From assembly GCA_035578905.1 (NCBI GenBank), contig JAQJVL010001123.1:124001-188000 (forward strand): DNA of 64,000 nt, written 5' to 3'. A program made the position numbers and the translations under genes. This document shows, one piece after another, positions 36,241 to 48,149 of this stretch (within the stretch, counting starts at the first letter, position 1; each line of letters starts with the position of its first letter). The notes beneath the pieces were generated by a model that was not told where the DNA came from, ran no database searches, and saw only the letters and a list, made by a program, of their open reading frames with translations. This DNA comes from Stictocephala bisonia (taxonomy: Eukaryota > Arthropoda > Insecta > Hemiptera > Membracidae).

Positions 36241-37340
36241 ACTTATCGTCTAGTCATTATTCCTAGATCGGGAGAAATATTCAACTTTCAAAATGCACTT
36301 TGCTTTTCAAGTAATAAACAATATTATTGAATATGCAAAATGAAAAAAATATCTACAGTGAGAGAAAGATGAGTCAAATTCCAAAGCCCCCCTGCTTATT
36401 AGACAAGTCAGCAGTAGAGTAATGCGTTCCTCTTGAAGTGATGATAGAAACCATTGTTAATGTACCAAAACATTTTATTTTTCTTCCATGCTTATAACAC
36501 TTTTTTGGGGTAAGAAAAGAGTGAGGATTCTTGCTGCACTATTGTGATTGAGGGGATGTACATTATGTTACTTGGATTTTAGAGGTTACGGACACTTATA
36601 TGACAGTATTCAAACTTTTATCAAACTAAATCACCACTGTTTCCCACAAGTTATAGCTGCTGATAAGTTAATTTGATGCACACTGTTTTTCTTTTGTGAC
36701 ATTAAGCTTTGAATTTAAACATTTATATTTATAAATATGTTTATTATATCATATTGTATTTCTTATGTATGTTTGTTATGATTTTGTAAAAAATAAGTTT
36801 AACTATACCATTTATTTACAGTTTAATTAGTGCCATTAATATACAGCCTTCATCATGGTTATGGATTTCAGATAACAGGATGAATTTGAAAGTTTGGTAT
36901 TAGCAATATCTAATCTGAGAGTGAGGATGGAATTTTGGGCGTCTCGCTACCAGTTACACTAGGTAATTATGATCTGGGCCTACACTCTTCCTCAATTAAT
37001 AATTTACGAGTTTCACATAAACAAGTTCTAAAACCAGTTCACAAAATGTTGTTTATAATTTAGAAAAAAATTGTCATTCATTATTTTAAATATTAGGTAA
37101 GTTCTACTTTCTATTGTATACATTAACTGATAGAACGATTTTATATTGCAATTGAAACTGTGAAATAATGTTAACCAAAAACTATCAGAACATGAGCGAT
37201 AATATAGCTATTCCAAAAAAATCACTTATAAACCAGATAATCTTTTATTCTACAATTTTGGCATTACACCATAGTACATACAAACCTACTGAACATTAGA
37301 AAAAAGTACAACTTTTTCTAAATTTTAACTTATTTGAACA
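36241..37340. other. no recognisable feature
   Basis: AT-rich sequence with no supported gene or repeat. Confidence 0.45.
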
Positions 37341-37392
37341 AAGTTGTTGATTGGTTAAACAGTCTGGCATTCTTTTATATACTTACTCTTAC

Positions 37393-37980
37393 TTACTCCT
37401 GTGGCCATTGGAAACCTAGGTGGTTTTTGGCCTCGCCAACCATGTGCCTCCAAGCTCTTCTATCCTCTGCCAGCTCCAAATCTGCTCCCATTCTTCTCAG
37501 GTCCTTCGTCACCTCATCAACCCATCGCATCCTTGGTCTTCCTAATGGTCTCCTTCCTTCTGGTGTACCTCTGAGTACCATCTTTACCATCTCTCTCTCA
37601 CTTCTACGGTTAATATGGCCCAGCCATCTCAACCTCCTACTCTTAACTATTCCCACAATATCTGGTTCACCGTATAATTCTTTTAACTCTCTATTTTTCC
37701 TTATCCTCCATACATTTCCTTCTTTTACTGGTCCAAAATTTCTTCTCAAAATTTTATTTTCAAACGTAATAAGGCGTTTCTGGGATTTTTTGGTAAAAGA
37801 CCAAGTTTCTGACCCGTATAGCAATACAGGTTGCACTATAGTTTTATACATTCTTATTTTAGTGTTTTTTGATAGCAGTTTGCTTTTGAATAATTTTATT
37901 AAACTCCAGTATGATCTTTCTGCTGCTGTGAGTCTACTCTGAATTTCTATTTCTTCTCTATTATTGTTTGTGATCATCAC
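37393..37980 (-). pseudogene. LINE C-terminal block
   Basis: Contains LLYGSETWSFTKKSQKRL, SRRLRWLGHINRRSE and GRRPLGRPRMRWVDEV, the conserved C-terminal region of RTE/BovB-like proteins, ending in FQWPQE just before the 3' microsatellite. Confidence 0.85.
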
Positions 37981-38052
37981 TCCCAGATACTTAAAAATAC
38001 TAGTTGTCTGGAACCTATAGTTTAATACTTCTAAGTGGTCTTCCTCATCATC

Positions 38053-38760
38053 TTACCTACTTATTTTCATGTAGTTGGTTTTGTTTTCATTTATTTGTAA
38101 ACCCACTTTTCTTGCTTCTTCAATTAGTACTTCTGTTAGCACTTTAAGATTATTTTTGTTTTCAGCTATAATGGCTACATTGTCTGCGAATGCTAGAAGG
38201 TTTATTTTATCAGTAAGTCTTGCCCCTCCTTCACTATTTCTTGTTTTCTTGAGAGCTTCTTCTAGTGCTATGTTGAATAATAATGGAGATAGACCATCAC
38301 CTTGTCTCACTCCAGTATTTATATTAAATGTATCTGCATATTCTTTCCCTATTTTTACTTTCCCTTTGGATTCGTTTAAACACATTTTTGCCAACTGAAT
38401 TATTTTATTAGGTAATCCATACTTTTTCATCATCTTCCACAGTTTATGTCTGTTTATTGAGTCGTAGGCTTTGCTAAAATCGACAAACATTACATATATA
38501 TCTTTGTTGTATTCCCAATACTTTGAGGTTATTTGTTTTAGAATAAATATTTGGTCTGTTGTTGATCTCCCTTTCATAAAACCTGCTTGGTGGTCTCCTA
38601 CTATTTCTTCTACATGGCATTTGAGTCTGTTTAAGACAAGTTTAGATAGTATTTTGTATGTTGTATTTATAAGGGATATACCTCTATAATTTTTGCATTC
38701 TAGTTTGTCCCCTTTTTTGTGCAGTGGGACTATTACTGCTTCAGTCCACTCTTTTGGCAT
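38053..38760 (-). pseudogene. reverse-transcriptase domain of the LINE
   Basis: RT blocks in order: NYRGISLINTTYKILSK, QAGFMKGRSTTDQIF, MFVDFSKAYDSINRHKLW (motif A), NTGVRQGDGLSPLLFNIAL (motif B). Motif C reads LLAFADNVAII, so the usual FADD has become FADN: one catalytic Asp is replaced by Asn. That change alone should abolish polymerase activity. Confidence 0.9.
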
Positions 38761-39582
38761 TTTCTTGCTTTTCCATACTTGTAGAATCAGTTTGTGTAGA
38801 TGTATGAAAAGTTCTTCGGTTCCATTCTTTATTAATTCTATTGGGATCGCATCTTCACCAGGAGCTTTGCCATTTTTTAATGTTTTTAAAACATCCTTTA
38901 TTTCTTGTATTGTGGGCTCAACACAAGGAATTTATTCGATTCCTTGATCTTCTTCCTCCTCTGCCAAAACTTCATCTTCAATATTCCTTGCTTCATCTTC
39001 ATTGCAGTTCAATAGTTCACAAAAGTATTCTTTCCAAGTTTTTAAAATTTAAGTTTGCTCACATGTTCCATTCTGATTTTTCACACCTATTACATTTGGT
39101 TTAAAACCTTTTTGGAAAAACCTAATTCTTCTGTAGAAGTCTTTAGAGTTATTTTGGTTGCAGTCCTGCTCTGCTCGTAATAGAGTGTTGTTTATATACT
39201 TTCTTTTTTCTCTTCTTAGTGTTTTGTTTACTTCTCTATTTAGGAGTTGGTATCTTGCCTTTGACTCCGCCGTGTTATCTGCGAGAGTTTTCTTTTTCGT
39301 TTGTCTTCTTTCTTGAACAAGTTTTTGGCACTCTTCATTAAACCATGGTTTTTTAATAATCTTACTTTTTTCAGACTGTTTCAGCTGATTCTTTGACCCC
39401 TTTCTTAATGGTTTCCCATACTCTTTCTACATCCTCTCTGGCGTCTTGTGCTAATACAGCAAACCTATTCTTCAGTTCGATTTGGTATTCATTTATCTTG
39501 TTTGGTTCAAACAATATCCTTTCTTCAGCTTTATTCTTTTTTCTCTTTTCTATTTTTAATTTTTTTTTATTTTTAATTTTTT

Positions 39583-40345
39583 TTAAATATTTTTAATTCT
39601 CTTCTCTTTTCTTATTTTTATTAAGACTAAATAGTGATCAGTGCCACATTCTGCTCCCCTTAGGCTTCTTACCTGGGTCACTGAGCTCAGATGTCTCTTA
39701 TCTACTAGGGCATGGTCTATTTGGTTTACCGTGTGTCCATCAGGTGATACCCAGGTCTGTTTGTATATATTTTTTCTAGGAAATTTAGTACTTGCTATGA
39801 ATAAGTCTGGAGCAAGCAAAACTTAGTAACCTTACACCATTTTCATTACTTTCTTCATGTAAGCTTTCTTTTCCAGCTACACTTCTCTATATATCTTCTC
39901 TACCTATTTTGGCATTTGCATCTCCTAACATTATAAGCGTATCATAATCTGAAATATCGGTAACTAATTCTTCTAATTGTGTATAAAAAATGTCTTTATC
40001 TTCATCATTGCTTTCTTCCGTTGGCGCATAGTAACTAATCACAGATAAATTATTAAATTTTCCTCTTAACCTAATGTAACAAATTCTTTCATTTATAGCT
40101 TTATAACATGTCACAGATTCTAGTAACTGTCTTCTTATGGCAAAACCTACGCCTGCGTAGTGTCTGCCATCGTCACAGCCGCTATATAATATTTGGTAAC
40201 TTTCTGTATTAAGTTTGCCACAAAATGGCCACTTTGTCTCTTGTAAGGCTGCTATATCAATGTTATATTCTTTTAGCTCTTCACTCAAAATATTTATTTT
40301 TCCAGGCACAGCCAGGGTCCTTACGTTCCAAGTTCCAAGTCTCAA
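39583..40345 (-). pseudogene. APE endonuclease domain of the LINE
   Basis: Begins MRLGTWNVRTL (endonuclease motif with catalytic Asn), then ALQETKW (catalytic Glu), YYAPTEES and LGDANAKIG (D-x-N). After a stop near 39887 it continues as TWVSPDG, NQIDHALVD and CGTDHYLV (the SDH-type His). The enzyme nicks target DNA to prime reverse transcription. Catalytic residues are mostly present but the frame is broken. Confidence 0.85.
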
Positions 40346-41281
40346 GTCCTTATTTCTGAGCAGGGGTCGTTTCCCAGTTGTTCCATCATGGTCCGAGGCA
40401 TTTTGTTGGCGTTGCTAAACAAATGATTTTTCCAGGGTAGGGTTGTCGGCCCAACCCCCAACCTGGGGGACCAGGGTTTTGATTTCGGAGTCACCTTCTC
40501 CTAGGTTAGTGACTTTCACTGCAGCTCCAAGATCCTAACCTGACCTCGGTGTTACATCGGAGTATCCTTCTCCTAGCCTTTGGGTACCCAAACCCTGTCG
40601 TACAAGGCAGTACGGGCAGTGCTTATTTAATGGCGGCACTTCCTCGCCATGACACAGCACTATCATCGGGCTCTTATATATGAGATTATCATTCTTTTAT
40701 ATGAGATTTATAAAATATATAATAACACCTCTCGTACATTAGATGTCTGTATAGTTTGGGTCTGATTTGGCTTCCTAAGTACCGTACATTTTTATAACCT
40801 ACACCCACTCGAAAAGGAATTTTTCTGTATGTTAATCTGGATATTTTAATGGCTGAACTTGCTGTTTTAAAAAAAACACTGTTACTGTAATATGAAAAAA
40901 TATAGACATTTTTCTTATTTATATTTTTGACAGTTAGTTTAAATATTAAAAAAATTAATCAATATGAAATTGAATATCTCAATATTTTCTTTACCTCTCT
41001 TATGCAAATTGGCGTTTTATTTATTTCGTCTTCTACGTTCTGCTCCCACTATAACTTCAAGATCTGGAGGGTTACACATAAATAGATAAAGATGCTAAAA
41101 AAATCAATGGTGTTTAACTAGATAAATATTATTTTTTTTTAAAAAGAAATGACACTGTAAATAAACAAATATTAAATACTAGTTAAATTTATTACTTCAT
41201 GGTTATCATGTAAATTTCAAATAATAAATTATTAGCATTTTAATTTTATCTATTTGTTAGTGTATATTTAACCCTCTAGCA

Positions 41282-41548
41282 CAGGGGTAGGCAACCTTTT
41301 TACAACTTAGGGCCTGGTATGGCCAGAGGGGCTGCACATTTTTGCTGTAATTATACGCATATCAAATAAATTAATGGATGACATTTAAGTATTATGCGTT
41401 TAACAATTCGTCAACATTATACAATACAAGACTTTACTTGCGCACTTAAAAATGTCTGTGTTAAATTCATAGTACAGTAATATTTATCAATTTCTTGTGA
41501 AGTGGGCCGCATGGCTTCATTTATCGAACCACAGGTTACTGATCCCTG
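41282..41548. mobile_element. hAT-type MITE, 267 bp
   Basis: Ends CAGGGGTAGGCAACCTTTTT and, inverted, CAGGGATCAGTAACCTGTGG. A perfect 8-bp target duplication CTCTAGCA lies at 41274-41281 and 41549-41556. The terminal sequence is of the Charlie-like type. No coding sequence. Confidence 0.92.
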
Positions 41549-41885
41549 CTCTAGCAGTTACATCTAAAATTTACGTGATTGGTCATAACTTATCTATAAG
41601 ATACTCTTATTTTCAGAAGATTTATAATGACCTAAAACTAATTTTAACACTGATGCATCAAAATTGAAAGTTTGACTTCTTAACCTTATTAAACAATATC
41701 TGGTAATGTAATTTCACCAGATCAGATTAAAAATGGCATTTTCTGTTATATAACTGTTAAAATCCAAGGACGGGATAGGTCACACGGTATCTATCAGAAA
41801 CCACAGACCCTTAAGTTTTAAATGGCTTCAGGTTCTTTACATAAATGAAATTTTCATAATTATTTATATTTGAATAATCATCATT

Positions 41886-41972
41886 ACTTACTCTTTCTCC
41901 TGTGGCCATTGGAAACCTAGGTGGTTTTTGGTCTCGCCAACCATGTGCATCCAAGCTCTTCTATCCTCTGCC
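41886..41972 (-). mobile_element. 5'-truncated RTE-like LINE end
   Basis: CTCCTGTGGCCATTGGAAAC through CCTCTGCC repeats 37395-37475 almost exactly. It is only the last 85 or so bases of the LINE, inserted inside the left part of the piggyBac element. Confidence 0.85.
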
Positions 41973-42199
41973 TCTGAATAATCATCACTATAATTAATAA
42001 TCTTTCTTATTGTAGTGACTTTTTAAAAACTTTTGTATCAATGAGCCTATCTAAGAAAACTTTATATTTTCAACTAAAGACACTTTATGTATACATTCAT
42101 TTAAAATGCTGTAATGTGATATTTTTTGTGTAGGACTTTTGATTATCATGAATAACACATTTTAATACAAAATTTAGTTTATTACAAATTATGAATTTC

Positions 42200-44462
42200 C
42201 ATTGTCATCCTACATACTGTATACAGAATAAAAATGTTCTACTTGAAATTTTATCAGTCAGAATCATCTTCTTCATCATTCTGGGTATCAGAAGCTTCAA
42301 GTTTGGGCACATTCCATGCATATCTTTTCTGCATGCTCTAACAAATTGCTCTTTTACGTTGGTAACAAATATATTTAGTGACACAGCTTCTTTTTTCCTC
42401 ACTGTATGGTCGACACTTCACACGTTTTTGTAGTTGGTTTGGTCTTTGATTTGTTGGTCTATCTTCTTCAAGATTAGGCTTAAACTTCTTCAGTGATTTT
42501 TGAAGTTCACGGGACTGTTGCCTCTGTTCACCTCTGATTGTTGCCCCAGCTCTTCTTCAGTGATTTTTGAAGTTCACGGGACTGTTGCCTCTGTTCACCT
42601 CTGATTGTTGCCCCAGCTCTTCTTCAGTGATTTTTGAAGTTCACGGGACTGTTGCCTCTGTTCACCTCTGATTGTTGCCCCAGCTCTTCTTCAGTGATTT
42701 TTGAAGTTCACGGGACTGTTGCCTCTGTTCACCTCTGATTGTTGCCCCAGCTCTTCTTCAGTGATTTTTGAAGTTCACGGGACTGTTGCCTCTGTTCACC
42801 TCTGATTGTTGCCCCAGCTCTTCTTCAGTGATTTTTGAAGTTCACGGGACTGTTGCCTCTGTTCGCCTCTGATTGTTGCCTCAGCTCTTCTTTGGATATG
42901 TTCCAAAATAAGCTCCTCACTTAACTTTCTCAAAAAACACAGTCTTTTAGTATTTTACAAACCGTTGCCACAGGATACTTACTGCTAGAGCATTGATTCC
43001 TGCCACTTTGCACAATTGAAAAAAAAAACAACCATGGCCCATCGCCTGGTATTATGTGTAACATTCTATTTTGAGCAGCGCTTATCTGCACCAGATTTAG
43101 TGTTATTATGATGAGAAATTATTTCTTGGCTTGTTGTTTTTATTTATTTCATCGTCATGATGAAGTGAAGATATCAGAATAGTGTTAGAACATATGATAC
43201 CATAGAGTTATTTTTAAGAAAAGACAAAAAAAGACAAGTCAACTGGTCTATGTTTGACAATCTTCAGCTCATTGGGTATACCTTTTCTATTTGTTTTAAG
43301 ATCCCTACATAAGACATTTTTATGGAATTGAGAAAATCAACTAAATCCACTGAGGAGAACTATTTGTTGGTAGTGATGTCACTCTGAACCAGTTGCATAT
43401 ATGTGTCCACTCAATCTTCTGACTACATTTTCAGTCTCATTACTAGTTTGCCATGGTCCCTCTGGATGCTCTCCGCAATATACCCCTAATTTACTAGTAT
43501 AAAAGGTTTTGGAGTCACAGAAGGCAGAAATCTTAACACCATATTTTGCAGGCTTTTATGGTATGTATTGCCTGAATCAGCACCGACCTCGGAATGCTTC
43601 CAACTTTTTGTTGATGGTAACATTTTCTCCAAGTGAATATGCTTTTTTGCAGTTACTCACAAAATCTTCGAAAACTTCTCTAATAGCTGCTAGTTTGTCG
43701 GCGAACAGCTCTTGTTGTCACGTCGTCAAATGTAAGGCATCGAAGTAAAAAGTTGAACTGCCTTAGACTCATTGTTAGTCTACATTTTTTTATGCCAGTA
43801 TCATCGTGGCCCAAATCTCCTCTAAACTCTGTTTGTTTTAGTCGTTAATGCAGAGAAAATATAAAAGTCCAATACAAGCTATTATTTCTAGGGTATCGGT
43901 TAAATTTTCATCTCTTATACAAGTAAATTTTTCTCGAACACTTTCTATTTACTAGTTTGTAAATTTGACAATTGTTCCAATCATTGAACAAGTAATAAAG
44001 TTGCTCCAGTATTCAAGAGGAATATTGCTTTGTTTTGCTGGATCAATTACACTCAGAAGACGTCTTGCTATGTTTTGTGGCAAGATTTTTTGATTTTGGG
44101 GGCAAGGTTATTATATGTTCCATTTCAGTGTTTTTTTCCGAATTCAGCAGTTATAAATAAATTGTCATTTTGATTTACCTGTTGTTGCTGTGGCAGTGTC
44201 AAGGGGTTAGGCTGGGTTGATGTTGATGGATTTTTCACATTGTGACATCTATCTTCAGAATTGACACCAATATGTCCTCTTCATCGTTTTGTTCAGTATC
44301 TGAATTTTCAACTTGTTTATCAACATTTTCTTCGCTCTCTATATTCGATTCATCTCCAACCTTGTTTAAATTTTCATAATCACTTTCACTATGTTCACAA
44401 AACAACATTTCTGTCAAATGTTGCAAATGATCTTTACAATCTAAATTCAAATGTTTGGCCAT
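42200..44462 (-). pseudogene. piggyBac transposase relic
   Basis: ATG at 44462 opens an acidic N-terminus (SESDYENLNKVGDESNIESE). After gaps and stops, RQFNFLLRCLTFDDVTTRA (near 43750), YSLGENVTI plus FRGRC (near 43600) and KPAKYG-like sequence are recognisable as the DDE core. A Cys-rich C-terminal part (KRVKCRPYS...CVTKYICYQRK) is near 42420-42330. A normal piggyBac transposase is about 550-600 residues; here stops, frameshifts and an internal tandem expansion destroy it. Confidence 0.8.
42480..42890 (-). repeat. 67-bp tandem repeat in the piggyBac relic
   Basis: Five to six copies, identical by eye except the last, with period 67 (CAGCTCTTCTTCAG at 42547, 42614, 42681, 42748, 42815). On the minus strand one frame of a unit encodes GEQRQQSRELQKSLKK, part of the transposase before its Cys-rich tail. 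Because 67 is not a multiple of three, the expansion shifts the frame. Confidence 0.93.
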
Positions 44463-44987
44463 TTTAACATTAAAATAATCTTAAAATAAACAAAAACACT
44501 CCAAATTGTATTTTAAATATACAAACAAATATACTATAAAGTTCAAACAAGAAGAGTACATGGTATCCGTCAGATACTAACAAAACACTGCCGTTAAGGG
44601 TCGCACCGTATCTCAGAAATATTAGGGTCTGGGGGGTTGTTGTGTTGCCTCGATGAAACTGGTTTCCACACTGGCTCATTGAGGGAGTGGAGGGAAGCTT
44701 CCATTTTAATGGGTGCGCCCCCTAGACATGGGAGGGGAAAGGGCGGGCAAAAAAAGGTTTGTATCTGTGAGATACGGTGCAACCGACGGAGGGTTAATTG
44801 CTGTAACGAAATTGTAAAAAAATAATCAAATTATCATGAAACTATCAAACATTGATATTGAAGTATGGTACCAAATTTTTATTTAAAAACTGTAGGCCAC
44901 TCATAAGTTTTTATAATAATATAAATAAGAACAATTAAATTTTATCTTAGAAAATATTTTATTTGTCATATGATTTTTTTCTTATAG

Positions 44988-45051
44988 AATGAATATGCTG
45001 AACTACTGAAATAAAACAATGGGGAAATTCAAGAAACACTCCACAGTTAGG
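44988..45051 (+). CDS. candidate first coding exon of HDAC11
   Basis: TTTTTTTCTTATAG at 44987 and AGG|GTAAGT at 45051/45052 bound a 64-bp exon holding ATG at 45019 and 11 codons (MGKFKKHSTVR). It ends in phase 0, and the first certain HDAC11 exon at 59083 starts in phase 0, so joining them gives an open frame. A short basic N-terminus is plausible for this protein, but there is no homology to test. The intron would be 14 kb and full of insertions. Confidence 0.4.
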
Positions 45052-45517
45052 GTAAGTCTGATGTTTATAGTTATTATGTTATGATATAGTATGATTATAT
45101 TATAACTATAGTTATACCATTATACCTCGTCTGTTAGCCTTAATTTTCTTAAGGACCTTGATCTTCTCTCCGAGGTTGGTTTCATTGATCACTTCAGATG
45201 GATTCTAGTCTAGAATTGTTATCAGAACATCTCCTTCTTGTTCTTGTCCAACCTCAGGAAGATCGTAGACCATGACCTTGGGTTGGAGTCGCTACGGCTC
45301 AACAGGTTTCAAGTCGGACTGTTTAAGGTTCTGATTGGGTAAGATTTTCAATACTCCTTCCTTATTTGAGGTTTCATTGGCTATGCCCCCTCCCAATCGT
45401 GCGTATATTCTTGACTTCGATAAAAACTTCATTTGGCTTTATCAGCTCAGCTACTCTTTTCTTAGTGTCATCTGAAATGTAGTTAGGACGCTCTGAGTCT
45501 TCTTTGCTAGGATATAC

Positions 45518-45719
45518 TGTAGTAAAAAGACTTAAATTGTGTAGAATGATAAAGAGAAATACATTCAACCAACAACTTCTGATAACCCATGTATAATGAA
45601 TAATTTGTTCTTTGTTACCTGTACCTTGACAACATATTTGAACTAATAACATGTGTTATTAAATATTATAATGCAAAGAACAAATGTAAACATAGAGATT
45701 ACACAAAACTATTCCAACA
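45518..45719 (-). repeat. copia 3' LTR
   Basis: Reads TGTTGGAATAG...TACTACA on the minus strand (TG...CA ends). It pairs with 47520-47717 with a few substitutions and small indels, which dates the insertion as not very recent. Confidence 0.93.
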
Positions 45720-46222
45720 TATATCAGAATACATCTTGCTCTGTCCAAAAGTAAACGATTGAGACGTTCTGCCTTCCCATTTTGCTGTGGAGAGTAAGGA
45801 CATGTGGTTATATATATGATGCCAGATGTTTTCAGGAACTGAATCAAATTATGATTACAGTACTCCTTACCATTGTCTATTCGCAAAACTTGTATTTTCT
45901 TATCAGTCTGTTTTTCAACATATTGTTTGAACATTTTACAATGGTAAGTAACTTGATCCTTCGATTTCAAAAAATAAACAAAGACAAAGTAACTATAGTC
46001 ATCTAGAAATGTTAAAATATATCTAGAACCTGCTAAAATATTCACTTCCATAGGTCCTACTAAGTCAAAGTGTTCTAGTTCTAGACATTGACTAGTTTTA
46101 GAACTATTCTTAGGAAAATATAAACGATGGCTTTTTCCCAACATACAGATATCACAAACAGTTTCAGGTTTACTTTCAGAAATGTTGATATCATCAGCCA
46201 AGCCATTAGTCAATTTCCTCAA
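45720..46222 (-). pseudogene. copia integrase, truncated
   Basis: CDICMLGKSHRL (zinc-binding CxxC), LEHFDLVGPM (first Asp), LTFLDDYSYFVFVYFLKSKD, LRIDNGKEY (second Asp) and CPYSPQQNGKAERLNR (Glu) are in order, so the DDE triad is intact. The protein then runs into the LTR instead of continuing to reverse transcriptase. The enzyme would insert cDNA into the genome. Confidence 0.9.
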
Positions 46223-46234
46223 ACTATCGTAATT

Positions 46235-46715
46235 TTAATGTCCTATGCGCTGATGCCAGAGAGTTATACCATTGCATTGCGTGCGTAGAGGAAATTTATT
46301 ATAAGGCATATCTAACATAAATAGATTGTTTGTCAAACTGGCTGAAGCAATCAACTGATTATTTGAATTGAAAACTTTGGCTCCTTGGCTGTACAGTACC
46401 ACAGAGTTCCCTTTATTCACAATTTGACTAACAGATAGTAAATTGACTTTTAAGTTTGGCATATAATATACATTACTTACATTTACTTTAGAAGTTTGAC
46501 CAGAAATAGATATTGAAAGTTCCAAGTCACCGACAATATCAGTTATCATCTTCTCATTATTTGCCTTGGCAATTGTCAGTTCTTAACTTTTCCTTTCATT
46601 TAGAAGCATTTTATTATCAACACATAAATGATAAGATGCTCCACTGTCCAGATAAAATTCTCCATAATCATCAGATTGCACAGAAAATGCAGCAAAAGTG
46701 ACATATTAGCCTTCT
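46235..46715 (-). pseudogene. copia protease and pre-integrase region
   Basis: FYLDSGASYHLCV near 46660-46620 holds the aspartic-protease DSGA motif. Downstream, VSNVYYMPNLKVNLLSVSQI and LWHQRIGH are the GAG-pre-integrase block with its zinc-binding His residues. Confidence 0.85.
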
Positions 46716-46719
46716 TATT

Positions 46720-47453
46720 ATTTCTGCACTTACTGCCTTCTCCATTTGAAGAAGAACAATTCTTTGCAATGTGACCATAACCATTACAGTTGTAACATCT
46801 GGGACCTTTTTTTATTTTGTCAGAATTACTCTATCCTATTCTTGTGATTTGTTTTATAAACTGCTCCTTTAGAATTAGAGCTATACAGTTTGGAATCAGT
46901 CTCTTTAGAAAATGAATCTAATTTCACTGAAGAGATATCTTGCAATAACTTTGCTTTTATTGCATCTGCCGTAACCTTGTTCCCTGAAGATTACACTCTC
47001 GTTATCATGGGTTCATATCGATTGGGTAGACCAGCAAGTAATATTGCTCCAATCCATTCATCACTTACCTCTAGACACACGGTCGTAAGTTTGTGAGCAG
47101 TTGTGACTATGCGGTTCACATATTCTTCCACTGAACTACAGTCTTCCAATTTTGTAGTTATCAGAATACGAGAAGTTCAACTCTTCTGGTTAAGCCATTA
47201 TCCTGAAAAGCCTTGGTTAAACTGTCCCAAGCTTCTTTAGCTGTGGTTGTATTTTGAATATGTACACAGGATCAACCAATCAAATCAGCTTTGAACGATA
47301 TTTTGTATTCTTTCTCTTATCCTATTCTACATCAGATACAAAGTCCCATAGATTCAAATCTTCCAAATAGGCTTGTACCGCAAATTTCCATGTATAAAAA
47401 ATTTCACAACCTTTGAGTCTCTCAATTGCTAATGAATTTAGAAAATTTGACAT
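46720..47453 (-). pseudogene. copia gag with zinc knuckle
   Basis: ATG at 47453 starts MSNFLNSLAIERLKG, followed by ENFLYTWKFAVQAYLEDL, typical of copia gag. A CCHC knuckle, CYNCNGYGHIAKNC, is near 46800-46760. Stops lie between, so the frame is dead. Confidence 0.8.
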
Positions 47454-47519
47454 ATCAAACACTAACTTGAACATTTAAATATGAAAAGCAGTTAATGACT
47501 AATTCCTGGGCCCATAACC

Positions 47520-47717
47520 TGTAGTAAAAAGACTTAAATTGTGTAGAATGATAAAGAGAAATACATTCAACCAACAACTTTTCATAAGCAGTGTATAATG
47601 ATTAATTTGTTCTTTGTTACCTTGACAACATATTTGAACTAATAACATGTGTATTATAATGTATTATAATGCAAAGAACAAATGTAAACAAAGAGATTAC
47701 ACAAAACTATTCCTACA
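47520..47717 (-). repeat. copia 5' LTR
   Basis: TG...CA ends on the minus strand, followed directly by the tRNA primer-binding site. The promoter should lie here. Confidence 0.93.
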
Positions 47718-47825
47718 TATACTAACACAACCGTCCTACAACGATGAGCCTCTCCTTTGGGCACTTCATTGGTCCTAACTACACCAGCATAACTAGTGCT
47801 AGGAGGGGCGACACTACCGCCTCTA

Positions 47826-47875
47826 ATTTCTTACATTCTTACATATGAGACGCCGATACATATGAGGCCGTCTTA
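47826..47875 (-). mobile_element. SINE 3' tail fragment
   Basis: TTCTTACATTCTTACATATG then AGACGCCGATAC is the reverse complement of the tail of the SINE family at 59623-60050. Only the tail is present. Confidence 0.7.
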
Positions 47876-48149
47876 ATGCTTGAGGCAATGCCTAGAAGTC
47901 TATTATGAGCTTCCATGGAAAGTTATTTCCTTTTAGATTGAACCAATGCCCACTTTTCCAAAGAAACCAGCTGCTCAAAAAGCAGCTTCCCAAAATTCTG
48001 TTGAGATGCAGAATCCACAGCGTCAATCTCCTGGCTGACTGCTGGTTATAAAAAAAAAAATCAAGGAGCTATCACGCACACATCCGATCCGCACTCCCAC
48101 TTAAGAGAGTCGTATATAATCTATTAGTTTGAATTGAGCAGCTATCAGT

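Larger units (their letters stand above)
37378..40650 (-). mobile_element. RTE-like LINE, nearly full length, degenerate
   Basis: A minus-strand non-LTR retrotransposon. The order is a GC-rich 5' leader (about 40650-40346), an APE-type endonuclease (40345-39583), a linker, reverse transcriptase (38760-38053), the C-terminal block (37980-37393), and a 3' end in an AAGTAAGTAAGAGTAAG-type microsatellite at 37400-37378. The short simple-repeat 3' tail and the RRLRWLGH / GRRPLGRPRMRW blocks fit RTE-like elements. Frameshifts and stops separate the parts. Confidence 0.85.
41757..44797 (-). mobile_element. piggyBac-like element, decayed
   Basis: TTAA target sites at 41757-41760 and 44794-44797 bound a 3-kb region with a broken piggyBac transposase. 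At the right, the inward sequence is CCCTCCGTCGGTTGCACCGT; at the left it is diverged, with GGTCACACGGTATCTATCAG matching the inner part. A subterminal inverted copy (GGTCGCACCGTATCTCAG) lies at 44597. The right end is well supported and the left is inferred. Confidence 0.75.
45518..47717 (-). mobile_element. copia LTR retrotransposon lacking RT/RNase H
   Basis: Two LTRs of about 200 bp flank gag, protease and integrase remnants, all on the minus strand. The target duplication TATAC is perfect (45513-45517 and 47718-47722), so the insertion is a clean event into the LINE ORF1. The primer-binding site GGTTATGGGCCCAG (47519-47506) matches the copia-type initiator-Met tRNA fragment. After integrase the sequence runs straight into the 3' LTR: reverse transcriptase and RNase H are absent. 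Confidence 0.95.
45130..48060 (-). pseudogene. LINE ORF1 (gag-like) relic, split by copia
   Basis: Minus strand: QNFGKLLFEQLVSLEKWALV (near 48000-47950), then SYAGVVRTNEV up to VVLVYPSKEDSERPNY across the copia insertion site, VAELIKPNEVFIEVKNIRTI, NKEGVLKIL and PKVMVYDLPEVG (near 45270). This is the gag-like ORF1 pattern of Jockey/R1-type LINEs. The copia element (45518-47717) and a SINE tail (47826-47875) interrupt it, and single-base stops are present. Confidence 0.75.
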
